A DNA stretch of 64,000 bases. Origin: Microcebus murinus. Taxonomy: Eukaryota > Chordata > Mammalia > Primates > Cheirogaleidae. Where the stretch lies: NCBI RefSeq assembly GCF_040939455.1, contig NC_134120.1:1418501-1482500 (forward strand). Direction: 5' to 3'. Positions 22,792 to 33,241 of this stretch are shown piece after piece (position 1 is the stretch's first letter; the number at the start of each line of letters is the position of its first letter). Position numbers and translations under genes: made by a program. Below the pieces are notes generated by a model. It was not told the DNA's origin and did not search any database. It worked only from the letters and a program-made list of their open reading frames with translations.

Positions 22792-23085
22792 GGCCAAACT
22801 TGGCGGCTCAGGCCTGTAGTCCCAGCACTCCGGGAGGCCGAGGCCGGAGGATCACTTGAGGCCAGCAGTTTGAGACCAGTGTGAGCAACATAGTGAGACT
22901 CCGCCTCTACTAAAAACAGAAAAAAATCAGCTGGGCATGGTGGCGCATGCCTGTAGTCCCAGCTACTCGAGAGGCTGAGGCAGGAGGATCCCTTGAGCCC
23001 AGGAGACTGGCTGCAGCGAGCTGTGATGACACCACTGCACTCTAGCCTGGGAGATAGAGCAGGGCTCTGTCTCAAAGGAAAAACA
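22792..23085 (+). mobile_element. Alu SINE, full length, AluJ-like
   Basis: A full dimeric Alu in plus orientation. The left arm has GGCTCAGGCCTGTAGTCCCA. The A-rich linker is CTACTAAAAACAGAAAAAAA. The right arm has GCTGGGCATGGTGGCGCATG, the old-type GAGGCAGGAGGATCCCTTGA, and the tail TAGCCTGGGAGATAGAGCAG. Its linker is the ordinary primate one, unlike the expanded-linker Alus at 33258 and 47173, so it predates them. No clear target-site duplication was found. Confidence 0.92.
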
Positions 23086-23599
23086 AAGTTGGCAAGAAAC
23101 TATGAATATTTAGACCTAATATTGCTTTTTAAGCACTTTCCGTGTTTTTTCATTTTCTCTATTTTTTTTTTTGCATTCATAGTTAACACCAAATTAGTAG
23201 TGAGAGAACTGATGTGAACGTATATTGTGAGTACATATCAATACTATGGATCTAACGTGCCAGTTTGCCGAGCAGATGCAGAACCTGGCGTGTCACGTGT
23301 CGGGAGACACGCGGGGTGGGGAGGAAACGCTCCGTGCTTGGCTCTGGGTGCTCCAAGCTCCCTGCAGAGGACACAGGGCCGTCCTCATGCCAGGGACATG
23401 CTATCTCCGGGCCATCGTAGCGAGTGGCCCAGAGAGAAAGCTCAATGAAAGAGCAAAGCCCGGAGCTCTGGGAGGCTCGAGAGATCTGTGTCCACGTACC
23501 TCATTCTGGCGTAACCCACTCGGGCAGCCGCACGGAAGGGGACGACGGAACACGGGGCAGAGACACGCAGACGCGGCAGTCAGGTGCGCCAGCAACGGG
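23086..23599. other. Unique intergenic DNA
   Basis: AT-rich for the first 150 bases with a T-run near 23165, then GC-richer. No named repeat. Open frames up to 190 codons (23246-23818) extend into the candidate enhancer downstream and have no family features. Confidence 0.5.
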
Positions 23600-24200
23600 A
23601 AGTCTCTTTCTCTAGACACTGAAATTTGCCGTTTGCCCCTAATCTCTGACGGTCATAACTTCGAATGTTATGAATCATTACTTATTGATTGGCTTAAGTG
23701 CACTTTTTGTGGCACGATAGCAGAGCATGATCGCATCTGCCTGCGGGGCCTCACGCAGGGAGGAGAGTATGTCAAACGCTGCCTTTGTTTCTATCCGATT
23801 AGACGGAACACCACATAAAGCTCTGTGTACACGGGCAGAAACATTACACCCCCGACGTGGGTTCAGCCCGCCGCCGTATAAAGCTGCTCGTATCGGGTTT
23901 ATACAGGTTGCAAGACCATTAGCACTGATGGCTTTTAAGGAGGACCGTACGCCATGACTCATGCCTCATGCGTTTGTGCCATTTGGAAATTAAGGGTTCT
24001 TAATTGAGGTGATGCACCGCGCGTTCCAACGGTTTTCAGCAGAGGGGACACACGATTCCACTGTAATTTGAGCATGATATTCACATTGATTAATTCGCTT
24101 TCCTTGTAAGGCTGCAGAGGAGTTTTCAATGTAAAAAGGTTCCCCACATTCTCTGCACCAATAAAAATGCCTGTGATTGTGCCGTCAGCTAGCGGTGCCG
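23600..24200. promoter_or_regulatory. Strong candidate conserved non-coding element (enhancer)
   Basis: About 600 bases of repeat-free, information-rich sequence that keeps scattered CpG sites (TTCGAATG, TCCGATTAG, CGTATCGGG) in an otherwise moderate-AT background. Includes the palindrome AAGTGCACTT at 23696-23705, TTATTGATTGG just before it, and TTGATTAATTCGC near 24089. It is not coding, since the minus-strand frame of 122 codons shows no family resemblance. Retained CpGs in unique DNA suggest unmethylated or constrained sequence. Confidence 0.48.
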
Positions 24201-25095
24201 TGGCGGGAAGCGAGGGGCGAGACGACCGCTTCGCTCCCAACAAGTGGATTCTGTGGTTAAACGGCATGAGTTCACAGGCGAAAGCAAAGCAGAGCAAAAA
24301 GGGAAGCAACAAACGAACGACAAGCAAAAAACCAGCCCTAAAGCCCAGTCATACTGGAAAGAACACACGTGCATTCAAATGCGGAGTGGTCCCGGGGTCG
24401 CCTGCCACCGAAGTTGCTCCTGCAGACGTACCAACTGGCCAGGGAACAGACACGGGAAACGCCCCTCGAGGTGGCCTCTCTGTGGCCGGGCCCCGAAATG
24501 CTGCTCGCGTGCAATCAGCCCTTTCCTCAATGGCTGCACTTTTAGCCCCAGTGGAAGCTCATCCACCTCCTGCATGTTGGCCTCTTCCCAATATCTTTCT
24601 TTCTCGTTGTCTTTGGCCCATGAGACCATGGCTGAGATGGCTGGGCAGAAAGAAAAGAGGCCGAAATTTCAAATAATAGGAAAATGCCGGGAGCCCGATG
24701 AGCTTGGCTCTAATGACAGCAGGAATCGGGCGGGGTGGGGGTGCTGAGCTGAGACTCTCAGGCCGGCCTTTGTCGGCGGCTGCCGCATTTGTAAGGCGGG
24801 CTGAGAAAGACGGTGGCCTCCAAGGTGGTGGTGCTTATGGCTGCAACCCCCAGACTCGAACCGGGAAATCTTGCAGGTGTGAAGTGTGCAGGGACTGGCT
24901 GCAAGCGGGGGTCCCCAACCTTGGGTGTGCAGACCAGGTGCCTGGGATCCTGTGGAAAGCCCGGTTCCGGGGCAAGCAGCTTTGGGGCTGAGATCCTGCA
25001 TGTCCAACCAAGCCCGGGGCCAGGCCCTGGCTGGGGTCCCGCACCCCCTTTGAGTCTCACGGCGTGGGGTTGCAGTGAGGAGGGAATTGGGGTCT
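24201..25095. other. GC-rich unique intergenic DNA
   Basis: A-rich CAAA-type text at 24275-24345, then GC-rich DNA. No named repeat. Open frames to 169 codons overlap on both strands without family features. Confidence 0.5.
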
Positions 25096-25570
25096 TCCCA
25101 GAAAGGTTATTGCATTTAAGGATAAAAACATATCCTAAATTGAGACCGTTCACGGCCGTGGCAGCAGAGGCTTGGTGCATTACAGTGAGATGAGTTTAAA
25201 GGTCAAAATATTTTACAAGAAACATTTTATCTATTTTCAATCTCCCTGTAGCTCAAGGGCAAAACTTAGCTAAAAACAAAATGAATTGCTAATGGGGAAA
25301 GTTACTCCAAGCCCACCATTTCTGTCACGTGGTAACATGAGAACTCGTCTGTGTCGCAAATGAGTCAGAAAAGCATTTCTCGAGGTCTCGCCGCCAAAGC
25401 TGCGCGTTTAATGCGCCTGTTTATGGACTTCGGAATATGTTTCTTGGTTTCAAAGGTCAGCTTTCTTATGTGACATTTGGTGACAATATTAGGAAAGAGA
25501 CTGAGCTGTGCAAATCTTGATAATTAAAACACGCAAACTGTATTTTGGGAAGAATTTTTTTTATATAAAA
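25096..25570. promoter_or_regulatory. Candidate conserved non-coding element
   Basis: Repeat-free block with ATGAATTGCTAATGGGG, a CpG-bearing centre (CGAGGTCTCGCCGCC, GCGCGTTTAATGCGCC) at about 25381-25416, and TCTTGATAATTAAAAC near 25514. GCGCGTTTAATGCGCC is partly self-complementary. It has the texture of a developmental enhancer and no coding frame. Confidence 0.42.
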
Positions 25571-25669
25571 GTCATTTTAGACAGTATATAAAGGATTAGA
25601 AATTATATTGACCCAGATATTTGGGTCTCAAGTATATAATGCCCCATGCCCTATTTTAACAGTAGAAGG

Positions 25670-25702
25670 CTCTCTCTCTGTCTCTGTCTCTCTTTCCTTC
25701 TA
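25670..25702. repeat. TC/CTGT microsatellite
   Basis: Short CTCTCTCTCTGTCTCTGTCTC run followed by pyrimidine-rich text to about 25735. Confidence 0.8.
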
Positions 25703-25735
25703 TGTCCTCACCTCCCCAGCCCCACCCCTGCCCAC

Positions 25736-27570
25736 TCTCATTTTAAGCAATCGTTGCTGAAGAAATTCAGGACTGAAAACACAGGCATCTGCCCTGCCCT
25801 CTGGAAGACGCGTTGCTCATGTGAAAATCTAACAGACAAACCGTGTGTGTGGATTCTCTTGGTCCCCTCCCTGTCCTCTGTGTTTCGACTCCTGAACCAT
25901 GTTTGCCTCCCACACGTGTGTGGGTCACTTCCCGACACCCCGCGCAGGTGAGCGCCTGACACGCATAGGCCACGGTTCTTTTTGGTCGTGATCCGGAGCG
26001 GCCCTGAAATCATCAGGAAGTGGCACTGTGAAATTGCTATGAAAAGTCGTGCACCGATGTCCTCACATCTTACAACTGAGTCCTCCAGGACGCACAGCCC
26101 CTTCCAGGCCCGCGGCCCCTTCCACGCCTGCAGCCCTCCTAAGGCGCCGGGTGCCGGGGCAGAGACGTCCTTGGTGGCCTCTGTGGGCAGGGCCGGCACT
26201 CTACCAGCCGGGGTGGTGCCAGCTCCACGCCCACAGGGAGGAGAGAAAACTCGTGTCTTGACGGCCGAGGGGGCCTGAGATGCGCACTCGACATGGCATG
26301 AACTCAGCCGCGTGGAGAGGGATCCGGCGTGCCGGTCTGCGCCCCCGGGAACTGGCACAAGTCATCTGGGTTTGGCTGTGGGACGGCGGTTAGGAGGAAC
26401 ACGCGTGTGCAGACGAGAGGGCAGCGGCCACTTGGTGACCGGGCCCGAGTTACAGGGCACCGCCGTGTCAGCGGAGGACCAAATAAAGACAGACGAGCGG
26501 CTGGCGCCCGCCCGCCTGGAGAGCTCATGGAGAGACCGGCAGCGCGGCCGCATGCGGCGGAGACAGGACCGGGCGACTCACAGAGGACTCGGGTCTGGGA
26601 AAGATGCTCTTTTCTGAAATGTTGTTCTTAAAGAGAAATCAGCAGACTCCGAGGCTGGCCCAACGCCGCCCTTCAGGTGGGAGGCGCGATGACCGCAGAT
26701 CAGTATTTGGGAGCTCGCAAGACCAGGCGTGTCTTCCTGCAATGCCCGTCATTGTGGTAACCAGCGCGGTCATGTTTAACTCTAGGCGCTGTCTTTCTCC
26801 AAAACAAAACCGTCAGTGTGTGCCAACGTCCGCCTGCTTTGGGTAAGACTTGCCTTTTGCAGCAAGGTAAGAACAGCAGGCGCCATCGGGCCTGAGGGGC
26901 CCAGAGATCAGCCGGCACCCAGTGGCCTGGGAGGCTCCTTGCCCAGCGCGAGCACGGCAAAGCCACGTCTGGAGCTCTGAGCCTCTGAGCTTGCTCCATG
27001 CGAAGGTGGCTGGGTCTCCCGTTACAGATGCAGGTATTTCAGGGAAGTTAACTGGACTATCCGCAGTCATTTAGAACGTTTCATAAGCAAAATTGCTGGT
27101 AGCTTTGCACATACACTCCCACAGAGCTCAGCTGTGGGCCTGCGGACCTTCTCAGCACCACACCTGTCCCCAGGCGGCCTGGCTGGTCACCATGCCCGTG
27201 CTCCCAGGCAGACACGTGCTCCTCCACCTTTAGGGGCTGAAGGCAGGTGTGACAGTGGCTGTCATGGTCACACCAGCCCAGCGTCACACAGCCCAACCAG
27301 GACACGTGGCCTCCGTGTGTGCACGTGCCCAGGGACGTGGCCCCGAGGGTTCCCGGGCGAGGACTCTGGGCTTCCGGGTACCCTCTGCCCCGTCCAAGCC
27401 TCGCTAGCATGTGCAGCGCCCCCGTCCAGGCCACACGCAGCGGCCTCTGGAGAAAAGACGCGGAGCCAGGCCCGCGCCAGCCCCGACAGGGGCCCGTGCC
27501 ACGGCGAGCGGGCAGACCCAGGAAAAGACAGCCCGGCCACCCCGTGAGGAAGGGGGTGGGGGTCCTTGTC
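25736..27570. other. GC-rich unique intergenic DNA
   Basis: No dispersed repeat recognised. A CpG-dense patch lies at about 26495-26595 (GCGCCCGCCCGCC, GCAGCGCGGCCGCATGCGG). Overlapping open frames up to 206 codons occur on both strands and reflect composition. Confidence 0.5.
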
Positions 27571-27651
27571 AACACATGGCACACATCATGCCTGCGTATG
27601 CACACGTACACGCACAACACATGCATGCATGCATGCGCATAAACACACTTG
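27571..27651. repeat. CA/TGCA alternating purine-pyrimidine tract
   Basis: CACACATCATGCCTGCGTATG leads to CACACGTACACGCACAAC and then a (GCAT)-type run, ATGCATGCATGCATGCGCAT. The core at about 27596-27641 alternates purine and pyrimidine almost perfectly and is a second Z-DNA candidate, similar in type to the tract at 10219-10326. Confidence 0.8.
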
Positions 27652-28109
27652 TTCACAACAGCAAAGTTCTTCGTCAGAGTAATCAGTAGCCATATGTTTT
27701 AACACAAGATCCTGATAAATGATTGTCTAGTGGAGAAACAAAACCAATATTTTAAAGATGCTGGTTCTTCAACAGGCACATACCTGCTGGTTGCAGTCGG
27801 TTTGCTTAAAACTAGACGAGGAGTCGTGCTGGCGCCAGACCGCCCTGCCCACACGCGCCCGTCCTTCAGACCTCTGTTCGGGAGCGTGACGCCGCCACCG
27901 GGGTAGCCCTGGGCAGGGGACGCCGGAGTCGCGGGCCGTGGGACCCGGCTTCTCCCAGACCAGCACCAGAGACGCCGTCCCCAGAGGCAGCCTTGGCGTG
28001 TCGGGGCAGCAGGAGCCTGCCTGGGCGGCTTCACGTGTGCAGACCTGCGTGGACAACTCCCACGGCTGGCATGTCGTCACGGCGTGGGGCTCGGAGGCCA
28101 CATTTGCTC
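27652..28109. other. Unique intergenic DNA
   Basis: AT-rich start, then GC-rich CpG-bearing text. No repeat or gene recognised. Confidence 0.5.
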
Positions 28110-28440
28110 CTGAACTCAGCTAATTCGCTGTCGATTTTTGTTTTAATTTAGGTGATCCGGTCTTACTCACCTTGTAATGAGAAGGGAAACGTCCTGGGTA
28201 ATAAAGGTGATATCCGATTGAACTCACTCCCGCTCACATTCCTTTACGCTAAGTATACACCTGTGGCATGCACGCCTAGAAAGGTTGTTAATAACCAACC
28301 AAACTCCTTTGCACGTGAAGAGATTGATAAGGACCAGCGTGCTTTGAGGCGACACTTCATTCTCCTTTCAAAGAATCTTAACTATAAAACCATATATAAA
28401 TAAAAATAATCAATACAATACTTGACGTAATAAATCCACC
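28110..28440. promoter_or_regulatory. Candidate conserved non-coding element
   Basis: Repeat-free block with TCAGCTAATTCGCTGTCG, a TTTAATTTAGGTGATCC stretch and GTTGTTAATAACCAACC (a near palindrome around TTAATAA near 28288). CpGs are retained. No coding frame beyond 83 codons. Enhancer-like texture. Confidence 0.42.
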
Positions 28441-28934
28441 GTGCGTGCCGGCTGTAGGAGGCTTGGGAGGTGACATGCGGGTTTAGGGGAGGCTTAGCTG
28501 CGGCGGGACCCGCATGCCGAGCCCAGAGCACAGAGGGGACACGCGTGCGTCTCCGTGTGGGCTTTGCCGTCAACACGCCCCAGCTATTCCAGTCTCTCCC
28601 CTGTCTCCGCTCCATCTGCAAAGCTTGCCGTGGCTGTCTCCCCATAACAGACATGTAACCATGACCCCCCACTCAACAAAGCCTCCTCTCCCCAGGCACC
28701 GAGTGTCTCTGTGAGGTGCTCCAGGCGCCCCTGGCACTTCAAGAAGGGGGTGGGCAGAGCAAGTTTACCACCCAGTGCCAGTTTAAAAGAAGAGTTCCAC
28801 TATAGACCCAAAGTATTCTGAGGCTCCTTCTGATGTCTGTGACTCAAACATCTACCGTTAAACCAATTAAGGAGAGAGAAAGGGAGAGAAGGTAAAGAGG
28901 AAAAAACACTTCATATTTTAAAAAAACAAAAACA
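28441..28934. other. Unique intergenic DNA
   Basis: GC-rich to about 28780, then a purine-rich GAGAGAAAGGGAGAGAAGG stretch at 28872-28905 and A-rich text leading into an Alu-type monomer. Confidence 0.5.
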
Positions 28935-29085
28935 GGCTTGGTGAAGTGGCCTGCATCTGTAATCCTAGCACTTTGGGAGGACAAGGCAGGAGGATCACTT
29001 GAGCCCAGGAGTTCAAGAACAGCCTGGGCAACAAATGAGATTCTCCCATAAAAATAATTTAAAAAAATAAAATAAAAAAGAAGGG
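28935..29085 (+). mobile_element. Alu left-monomer element (FLAM-like)
   Basis: Single left Alu arm: GGCTTGGTGAAGTGGCC start, AATCCTAGCACTTTGGGAGG, GGATCACTTGAGCCCAGGAG, AGCCTGGGCAACAAATGAGA, then an A-rich tail to 29085. No right arm follows. It could be a fossil monomer from before dimeric Alu, or a dimer that lost its right half. Confidence 0.8.
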
Positions 29086-29150
29086 TATCTGTCCGGGCCT
29101 GGCCAGGTGAGGTATCACAGTGGACACACAGGCTCCGCTGGGACCCGCAT

Positions 29151-29208
29151 CCCCACCGTGGGGTCCCCCACCGTGGGGTCCCCCACCCCGGGGTCCCCCA
29201 CCTCGGGT
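29151..29208. repeat. 15-bp tandem repeat, about 3.7 copies
   Basis: Unit near CACCGTGGGGTCCCC repeated directly. The last copies are diverged to CACCCCGGGG and CACCTCGGGT. Each unit is itself partly self-complementary (GGGG/CCCC), so the tract could fold into hairpins. Confidence 0.85.
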
Positions 29209-30204
29209 TGCAAACCAGACCCTAGGCCGGGAGAGGCGTTGGGGCAGAGACGGCCTTGGTGGCCTCCCCGGGGCAGGCGACACTCTAAAGAGCCGGGCGA
29301 TGCACATCCTTCCACAGCTTACTCTGACCACCTTTCCCGTCCTGAAAATGGTGCAAGGCCTTCTGCAGCAGGAGGATCAAATGCCCGAGAATCCACAGGT
29401 GAGGGTCCAGCGCAGGGCAGACAGCCTGGGCGGAGCAGCTCCTCTCGTCTGCGTTCTCGCTGCACGAGTCCGAGATCAGGACGCCCTGGTCGGCGGCCCC
29501 TCCGTCACCTCCCGCACCTGTGCCGATGTGGTTCCCGTCCACGCCGCCCCTCCCTCTCTGGACCCCAGCGTCCTCCAGACGGGCTCCGCCTGCCTTCGCT
29601 GCCCCTCCCTGGGCGTCTGCGCTGGTCCCCGTCCCGGTATTTATGACAACTTTCACGTCAGTCACTCGCCATCACGTCTGACCACACCCTCCCCCGAGAC
29701 TGCGACCCTCTCTCCTCTTTGGGGCATAAACCAGGATTCGCCTTGCTGCTTAACGAATGGTGAAGGAGTGAATCTGGCAAGATGTTCACGCATTTTCAGT
29801 CAAGCCTTACATGCATGCAGAGCACGCATTAGAAAAGCCTTTCTGTCAGGTTATCCTAGAAGCATCTCCTACTCCCTAAATTTCACCGTCACGCCCTGAC
29901 GAGGCTCCCGTTAGAATCCATTCCTTTCAGTTCGGGAATGTTTTCCTCTGAAGATGCAGAAACCTGCAGAAGAGCAGGTGGAGGTACTGAGCGCTTGTCA
30001 GCAATTAACGCCAGATTCCGATCAGTCTCTCGGACCCCGCCCTTCCTTAGGGCTGGTGGCGGCTCCTTCAAATCCAGGCGCTCGGCTGCGACAGCAAACC
30101 GGACCGGGAGACAGACTGAGAGCCGCACGAGAGTGCCGCTAAACAGGCCTTTGTGCCTCGGGCAGGCTCAGAGGGCTCTCACCTCCGCGTGCTGAGCCAA
30201 ATGG
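29209..30204. other. Unique intergenic DNA
   Basis: GC-rich, CpG-bearing to about 29700, then mixed, with enhancer-like text at about 29780-29960. The longest frame (29120-29899, 259 codons) starts in the 15-bp repeat and has no family features. No named dispersed repeat. Confidence 0.45.
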
Positions 30205-30490
30205 GGTCTGAGCATGGTGGCTCTTATGGGTTACAGAAGCAAATGGTTACAACGTCTGCACGAGAGTGAGGTCTACTCACGGGTTGCTCGAGAGTTGCTT
30301 AGTCATGCTGTTTCACAAGATTGAAATTGAGTCAAAGGTCAGCCTTTGGTTGCTTAGTCATGCTAGTTTGCAGTTATGCCACTCTTAGGAAGGGAGTAGA
30401 AAAATTCTCCCTTACCCAACCTCCTGGCGGGCAGGGCTGGGCTGCTTCTGTGTGGGGCTCAGCCCAGATATGCAATTAATATTCACGGAC
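30205..30490. promoter_or_regulatory. Duplicated AP-1/MARE-like sites in unique DNA
   Basis: The 16-mer GTTGCTTAGTCATGCT occurs twice in direct orientation, at 30294-30309 and 30349-30364. Each copy holds TTAGTCA, an AP-1-type core, within a TGC-flanked context like a MAF/NRL response element. GTCAAAGGTCAGC, a nuclear-receptor-like word, lies between them. The two copies share little outside the 16-mer. Function is inferred. The block might be part of an unrecognised LTR. Confidence 0.35.
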
Positions 30491-30669
30491 GAATGAGACA
30501 GGGAGCAGATCAATTACTCGGTGTTGTAAATATTAAAGCAGAAAGATCTAGAGTGTGTGTGGTGGCCCTACACAGGGCAAGGAGGGAGAATGCGAAATGC
30601 CTGGTGTGTACGGGTCAGTGGTCCCTTGCAAACCACCTCGGGTGGCCCCACTGCATCTTTCCCCAGAGC

Positions 30670-30975
30670 GACAGGACAACGCCCCCTCCTCAAGCAGAGG
30701 CGGGGTGGGCCGTGGGGAGCAGGGTGGGCACCCTGGAATCCGGGTGCGGGTGGAGCATTCCGGGAAGGGGGACAGGACAACAGCCACATCCTCAAGCAGA
30801 GGCGGGTGGGCCGTGGGGAGCAGGGTGGGCACCCTGGAATCCGGGTGCGGGTGGAGCATTCCGGGAAGGGGGACAGGACAACAGCCCCATCCTCAAGCAG
30901 AGGTGGGTGGGCCGTGGGGAGCAGGGTGGGCACCCTGGAATCCAGGTGCGGGTGGAGCATCCTGAGAAGGGGAGG
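30670..30975. repeat. 101-bp tandem repeat, three near-identical copies
   Basis: Units begin GACAGGACAAC at 30670, 30771 and 30872. Each contains CCTCAAGCAGAGG, GGGTGGGCACCCTGGAATCC and GGTGCGGGTGGAGCAT. Differences are few (for example CGGGGTGGG against CGGGTGGG). The third unit is changed at its end to CCTGAGAAGGGG. Near-identity points to a recent duplication. Open frames running through it are incidental. Confidence 0.95.
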
Positions 30976-31239
30976 GGGCTTGGCGTGGGTGGGCGGTGGG
31001 CTCAGGAACCAGGGGAGGCGGGCCAGCGGACTTCTGCCTTTCCGGGTCAAAGTATCGCTGGCAGGACCTGAGAGAACTGGCCTTAAAAGTCAGCGGCTTC
31101 ACCTCAGAAACTCTGCATTTTACACCAGGAAAAGAAGAGATGGGAAAACAGAAGCGAAGCCATAAATACCGAACCCTCGCGCTGCGGGTGATGGAGAAAT
31201 GCCTTCTTCCCGCGGCACATGCAACTTGCAAAATCGTTC

Positions 31240-31325
31240 AGGGCAGCGATCGTATCTGTTCTTGTTTTTGAGTCCTGCCTGTGTTTCCAGCACAGGCACA
31301 AAATCGATGCTTAATGATGTGCATG
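31240..31325 (+). mobile_element. Ancient L2-type LINE 3' fragment
   Basis: GGGCAGCGATCGTATCTGTT, then GTGTTTCCAGCACAGGCACA and AATCGATGCTTAATGATG follow the order of the well-known old mammalian phrase (GGGCAGGGA, CCCCAGCACCTAG, CTCAATAAATG). Highly diverged, recognised by pattern only. Confidence 0.5.
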
Positions 31326-31780
31326 TCGTCAGGGAATGTGGCATTTTGAACTCGGTTATTTCTAATTTCTTAATAAATTTCAAAATCCCTAAAACAAACC
31401 AAAAAAATCCCGCTGTCGCCTGTGGTATCATTCTTCTTAGCATTTCCCTTAAATGGATATAATGTGTCTCTTCTTTCTCCTCCTATGTCTGACCTTTCCC
31501 CCCAGAATAAAATAAAAAGTAAAATAAAAAGGCGAGTGTCAGTCTATTGACAGAGGAGGAGCATTCTGGGGGCGGCGAGCTGAGCATGCTCACGCAGAGC
31601 CCGGTGGGCATGGGGGTGGGACGTGGGGGGCAGTGGACCCTGAGGCTGCCCGGGAAGCACCCCTGATGCTGGGACGGTGGGAGACCCTGAGGGCGGGCGG
31701 GCAGGGCAGCGCCGGGCCCTCGTCCCGACAAGATCCGTCGTCCTGTAACCGGGTGGGTGAGGCCAGCGCCCGGCCGGATC
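31326..31780. other. Unique DNA with A-rich stretch
   Basis: AT-rich to about 31535, including AAAATAAAAAGTAAAATAAA near 31507, then GC-rich. No named repeat and no gene. Confidence 0.5.
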
Positions 31781-32460
31781 CCGGAGAAAGTTGCTTTTCC
31801 CTCTCCGAGCGCCACCCACCTCTGCCGCGCTCAGTGCTAGCTCCAGCCCAAGCGGCGGGTGGGCAACACGAAAATGCCCTTCCTAGAGCACAGGAGAGAG
31901 TCTTCCTCACGGTGTGCCAGCAGGATTCCGTCCTAGTCAACAGAAGCGCGGCCGCCGGGAAGCCGCCCCCCGCAAACGCGTGTGAGCCGAGCTCCTGCCC
32001 ACCTGCGGGACAGCCAGGTGCCCCCAACGGCCGCTCAGCCCCGGGCGGGGGCGGGGGCGGGAGGGGCCCTTTCCGCGGTCGGAGCCCTCCCGGGCGCAGT
32101 CTGTGGTGCCAAGTGTGCGTGGAGCGCATTCTTTCTCCGGGGTGGTCTGTTTTCAACACATGTAAACATCGAGGTTCTGTTTCTGTTTCTGTCGCTCTTG
32201 GTTTCTGCCCTGAATCTCCCTGTGCCCTCCCAGCCTCCTTTTCTTTACGGGGCCATTTCCACCTGTGTGTCCGTGTGTGTGAAGTAAGTGACCAGGAGTC
32301 ACCCTGCCTCTCCAGCAAGCCTGGAAACAGACACCTCGTAAGACCGCGTCTTCTCGGGGCTCCGTCGCAGGGCTGCCTTGACCCGGCGCGAGACCGAGGA
32401 CCAGGGGGGAGAAGGCGAGGGGCGGCTCGCTGCAAGGCGGCCTGAGCCCCTGCTCGTCTT
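31781..32460. other. CpG-rich cluster with GC boxes, possible CpG island
   Basis: CpG is frequent at 31765-32110 (GCGCCCGGCCGGATCCCGG, GAAGCGCGGCCGCCGGG, CTTTCCGCGGTCGG). A row of Sp1-type boxes, GGGCGGGGGCGGGGGCGGG, lies at 32043-32061. This is the window's best candidate for an unannotated promoter, perhaps of a long non-coding RNA. Opposed frames of 270 and 281 codons cover it (31633-32445 plus, 31590-32435 minus). Their full overlap and Arg/Pro/Gly richness argue for composition rather than coding. Confidence 0.4.
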
Positions 32461-33241
32461 TAGAGCCCAGACAAGGACGTGTGTGGACGCCCACGAGGAA
32501 CCGAACTCTAATGCATCAGGGCTGCCCTGAAGGAGTGGGTTTCCCAGGAGGGGTTCAGTTTGCAGCAAAAAAACACAAAAAACAAAAAACAAAAAAATGA
32601 AACCCAAACCAAACGCATTTGGAGCTCCCTAGCGAGGGTGGATTGGGTAAAAGCCTGCAGAGAGAGTCCAGTGAGGCCAGGCCCCTGGCCCGGGGCACAG
32701 CGACGCCCAGGCCCTGGAGCCCGCCAGCCTCATTCACTGCCCCCATCATGGACTCTGGAGAATTTCTGCTACTCTGTGTTTTTATACTTGCTTTGAAAAG
32801 GCAACCCTTCCTGTGAAGAATCATAGTATATTTAGTTGTGTGAAGTGTGTCATCACTCAAGAACGCAAGAGACATTCACGGGAAGGAAATGACCACATAG
32901 CCTAATGCTTTGATAGGAGCTCAATACGTACCAAGCTGGGCAACACTAAACCTTGTGAGATTCTTAGAAAACACGCAATAAATGCTTAGGATAAGTGGGG
33001 AAAACATACGTAAAAACAAGTGTGTGCATGGGTGCATGGGTGTGAACTGGGACTGACAATATTACTCCAAATTAAAAGTAGTTGTGTCACATCATTTAGT
33101 TTTTTCTTTAAGTCTAAAATAAGACATTTCAATATTATTTTAGAAAGGGAATCTAAGAAAAAATTTGTTAAACCCCTCAAAGTTTAAAGACAAAAGAAAG
33201 AATGACTGTATGCTTTTAAAATTCTATCGTAAGGCTATCTT
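32461..33241. other. Unique DNA with A-rich simple sequence
   Basis: CAAAAAACAAAAAAC-type simple sequence at 32566-32600, then unique AT-rich DNA up to the Alu target site. No gene. Confidence 0.55.

Noticed and set aside
31590..32445. Two fully overlapping frames of 281 and 270 codons on opposite strands
   Set aside because: CpG-rich DNA has few stop codons. Both are low-complexity in composition, without domain, splice context or family resemblance.
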